Shown here: positions 62,740 through 64,000 of the stretch, piece by piece | How the letters are laid out: every line of letters begins with the position of its first letter | Numbering within the stretch: position 1 is the first letter of the stretch | Assembly (NCBI GenBank): GCA_964007475.1 | Contig: OZ023274.1 | Span: forward strand, 73,853,303 to 73,917,302 | Length of the DNA stretch: 64,000 nt | Direction of reading: 5' to 3' | Origin: Hybos culiciformis | Lineage: Eukaryota > Arthropoda > Insecta > Diptera > Hybotidae | Notes under the pieces: model-generated | What the model saw: the letters and a program-made list of their open reading frames with translations, nothing else | What the model was told of the DNA's origin: nothing | Databases searched by the model: none | Translations under genes and position numbers: made by a program

Positions 62740-63012
62740 AAATTCTTTATACTGACTTCACTTCGTTTCCACAAACTTAGAAAATCAAAATTGACCCACT
62801 TCCCGGTATCCAATCGTGTTGAAATTACACACACACACCTTTATATAAACTTCACTACCTAGTCTCCAAACTTAGTAAGTCAAAATAGTTCCAATTTCCG
62901 GTATCCAATTGAGGTAAAATTTTGCTAATCACTTTGTCGTCGATAACAATATAATTTGGCATCACAGACTCACCCACACACACACCTTTATATGAACTTC
63001 ATATCAATTGCC
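62740..63012. repeat. degenerate tandem repeat with CCGGTATCCAAT boxes
   Basis: The order of boxes repeats. One copy has TTTATACTGACTTCACT, CCACAAACTTAGAAAATCAAAA and TTCCCGGTATCCAATCGTG. The next has TTTATATAAACTTCACTACC, TCCAAACTTAGTAAGTCAAA and TTTCCGGTATCCAATTGAGG. A third partial copy begins CTTTATATGAACTTCATATC. Short ACACACACAC runs precede the second and third copies. Spacing between copies is about 95-150 bases. Confidence 0.6.
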
Positions 63013-63515
63013 TCGCATATAAAGGATTTATATCAAAAACTTTGTTTTTATGGGTTGTGTTTTTTTTATACTAAAATTGTATATTTTAATTTTGGCTTTA
63101 TACTGAAACAGTGAATGAAATTACGAGTATGTGATATATAAACATCAAAAGTTTATCAAAGGTTTAAAGCATACACGCAGAGAAATGCCCTTTCATTCAA
63201 TATGATTATATCAGTCATAGACTCCTAATCATAACGAAAAAATAGCCCTATGATTAAAAATCTTCGCGCAAGATGAATAATCTTTGCCTATAATTACTAC
63301 GTTATTCATCGTGATTATCTTATGATTTACCTGAAATCATAAGTTATGATGCTTAATCACGCTAGTCATAAGTTATGATTAATACAAAAACATTTTTTTT
63401 TTTACTTTTTATTTTATTTTAGGTGGTTAAAATTCAGATTATTTACTTTAATTACTAAAATAATAGTACATAGTTGAAATATTCTGTAAAAAAAATAAAA
63501 AACCAAAATTTTTTT

Positions 63516-63590
63516 GCTTTCTTCGGGATTCGAACCTGCGTCCTTAACATTTCAAATAACCAACACACCACACAGAAAATGTGTATACCA
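63516..63590 (-). pseudogene. tRNA-like module, inverted partner
   Basis: On the minus strand a B box GGTTCGAATCC (plus 63526-63536) is preceded by GTGTGTTGGTTATTTGAAATG. It aligns base for base in layout with the plus-strand module (GTTGG...ATGYTAARGACSCAGGTTCGAATCC). The A box is poorly preserved. It forms the left arm of a local inverted repeat. Confidence 0.4.
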
Positions 63591-63627
63591 AATTTATATT
63601 TTCTATTTTATGTACATTTTAAATTTC

Positions 63628-63698
63628 AATACCCTAGCTGAGTGGTAGTGTTGGCGGATTGCAATGCTAAAGACCCAGGTTCGAATCCGGAAGAAGAC
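63628..63698 (+). pseudogene. tRNA-like pseudogene or SINE-like head (tRNA-Ala(TGC)-like)
   Basis: A-box-like TAGCTGAGTGGTAGTG (63635-63650) is followed by a seven-base loop ATTGCAA, whose central TGC sits where an alanine anticodon would, and by a perfect B box GGTTCGAATCC (63678-63688). The acceptor, anticodon and T stems do not pair properly, so it is not a working tRNA. It could be a promoter relic of a SINE. Confidence 0.5.
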
Positions 63699-64000
63699 AT
63701 AAGAAATAAAATTGTATAATTTAATAAAAATATATAATAAATAAAATTTAATAAATTAAAAAAATAAAAAATAAAATAAAAAAAAATTATATAAATAAAA
63801 ATTAAATAAAAAAAAATTAAATAAAAAAAATTAATAAAAAAAACTTAAATTTTATTTTCTTATGTAAAAAAGCAGCCATTACTCGCTTTTAAGACACGTA
63901 AGAAATGGAATCGATATTATTGGGTTGCAGGATTTATGATTTTGCAGTCATAGTGATTGTTTTTACCCTTAGTCATTGTTTATGATTAATATTTACGGTT

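Larger units (their letters stand above)
63172..64000. mobile_element. inverted-repeat element with facing tRNA-like modules, cut by window end
   Basis: A possible left border is ACACGCAGAGAAATGCCC at 63173-63190. It is followed by many short TGATTA/TAATCA and CATAAGTTATGAT motifs (copies at 63338 and 63366). A tRNA-like stretch on the minus strand (about 63516-63590) faces one on the plus strand (about 63628-63698). Beyond it the sequence returns to CAGTCATAGTGATTG and TTTATGATTAAT motifs like those at the left, consistent with a second end beyond 64000. No frame is present. Confidence 0.45.

Noticed and set aside
63628..63698. Functional tRNA-Ala gene
   Set aside because: Boxes A and B and a TGC loop are visible, but the acceptor, anticodon and T stems do not pair.

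Overview
The window looks like animal, almost certainly insect, nuclear DNA; a fly is my best guess. The evidence is extreme AT richness (roughly four-fifths A+T by eye), dense homopolymer and TA/TAA microsatellites, short spliced introns with GTAAGT-type donors, TATA + TCAGT core promoters, and secreted CUB-type proteins of a family widespread in arthropods. There is nothing bacterial: no operons, no CRISPR array, no phage.

Layout. (1) 1-48.5 kb is essentially gene-poor AT-rich DNA. Its only credible coding signal is a putative terminal exon at 1364-1521 (+). It carries several small DNA-transposon relics: a hAT-type element with perfect 8-bp target duplications (2537-3472), a 228-bp element with a 9-bp duplication (13418-13645), a possible TA-flanked element (15228-15412), a pogo/Tigger-like relic (26957-27376) and a MITE with about 30-bp inverted ends (35244-35511). 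A 5'-truncated Jockey-like reverse-transcriptase tail lies at 27543-28194 (-). (2) 48.5-56.1 kb is a nested repeat complex: an approximately 100-bp tandem repeat containing a GC-rich 12-bp minisatellite, which is split by an apparently intact CR1/Jockey-group non-LTR retrotransposon (about 49894-54706, ORF1 50064-51077, ORF2 51084-54092). A 238-bp hairpin element closes it on the right (55901-56138). (3) 56.6-61.4 kb holds two tandem paralogous five-exon genes on the minus strand. Both encode secreted cysteine-rich/double-CUB proteins (396 and 406 residues by my splicing), and each has a TATA/Initiator pair. The downstream copy uses a GC-AG intron. (4) 61.4-64 kb is repeat debris: a hAT-like terminus with CCCGGGATCCCGGGA motifs, a degenerate tandem repeat, and an inverted-repeat element whose arms carry facing tRNA-like modules.

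How it fits together: the only confident host genes are the two CUB paralogs, a local duplication whose exon sizes and promoter spacing are conserved. Everything else is selfish DNA or unannotatable AT-rich sequence. The retrotransposon supplies ORF1p (PHD-like finger, coiled coil, FP25-like domain) and ORF2p (endonuclease plus reverse transcriptase), and appears young.
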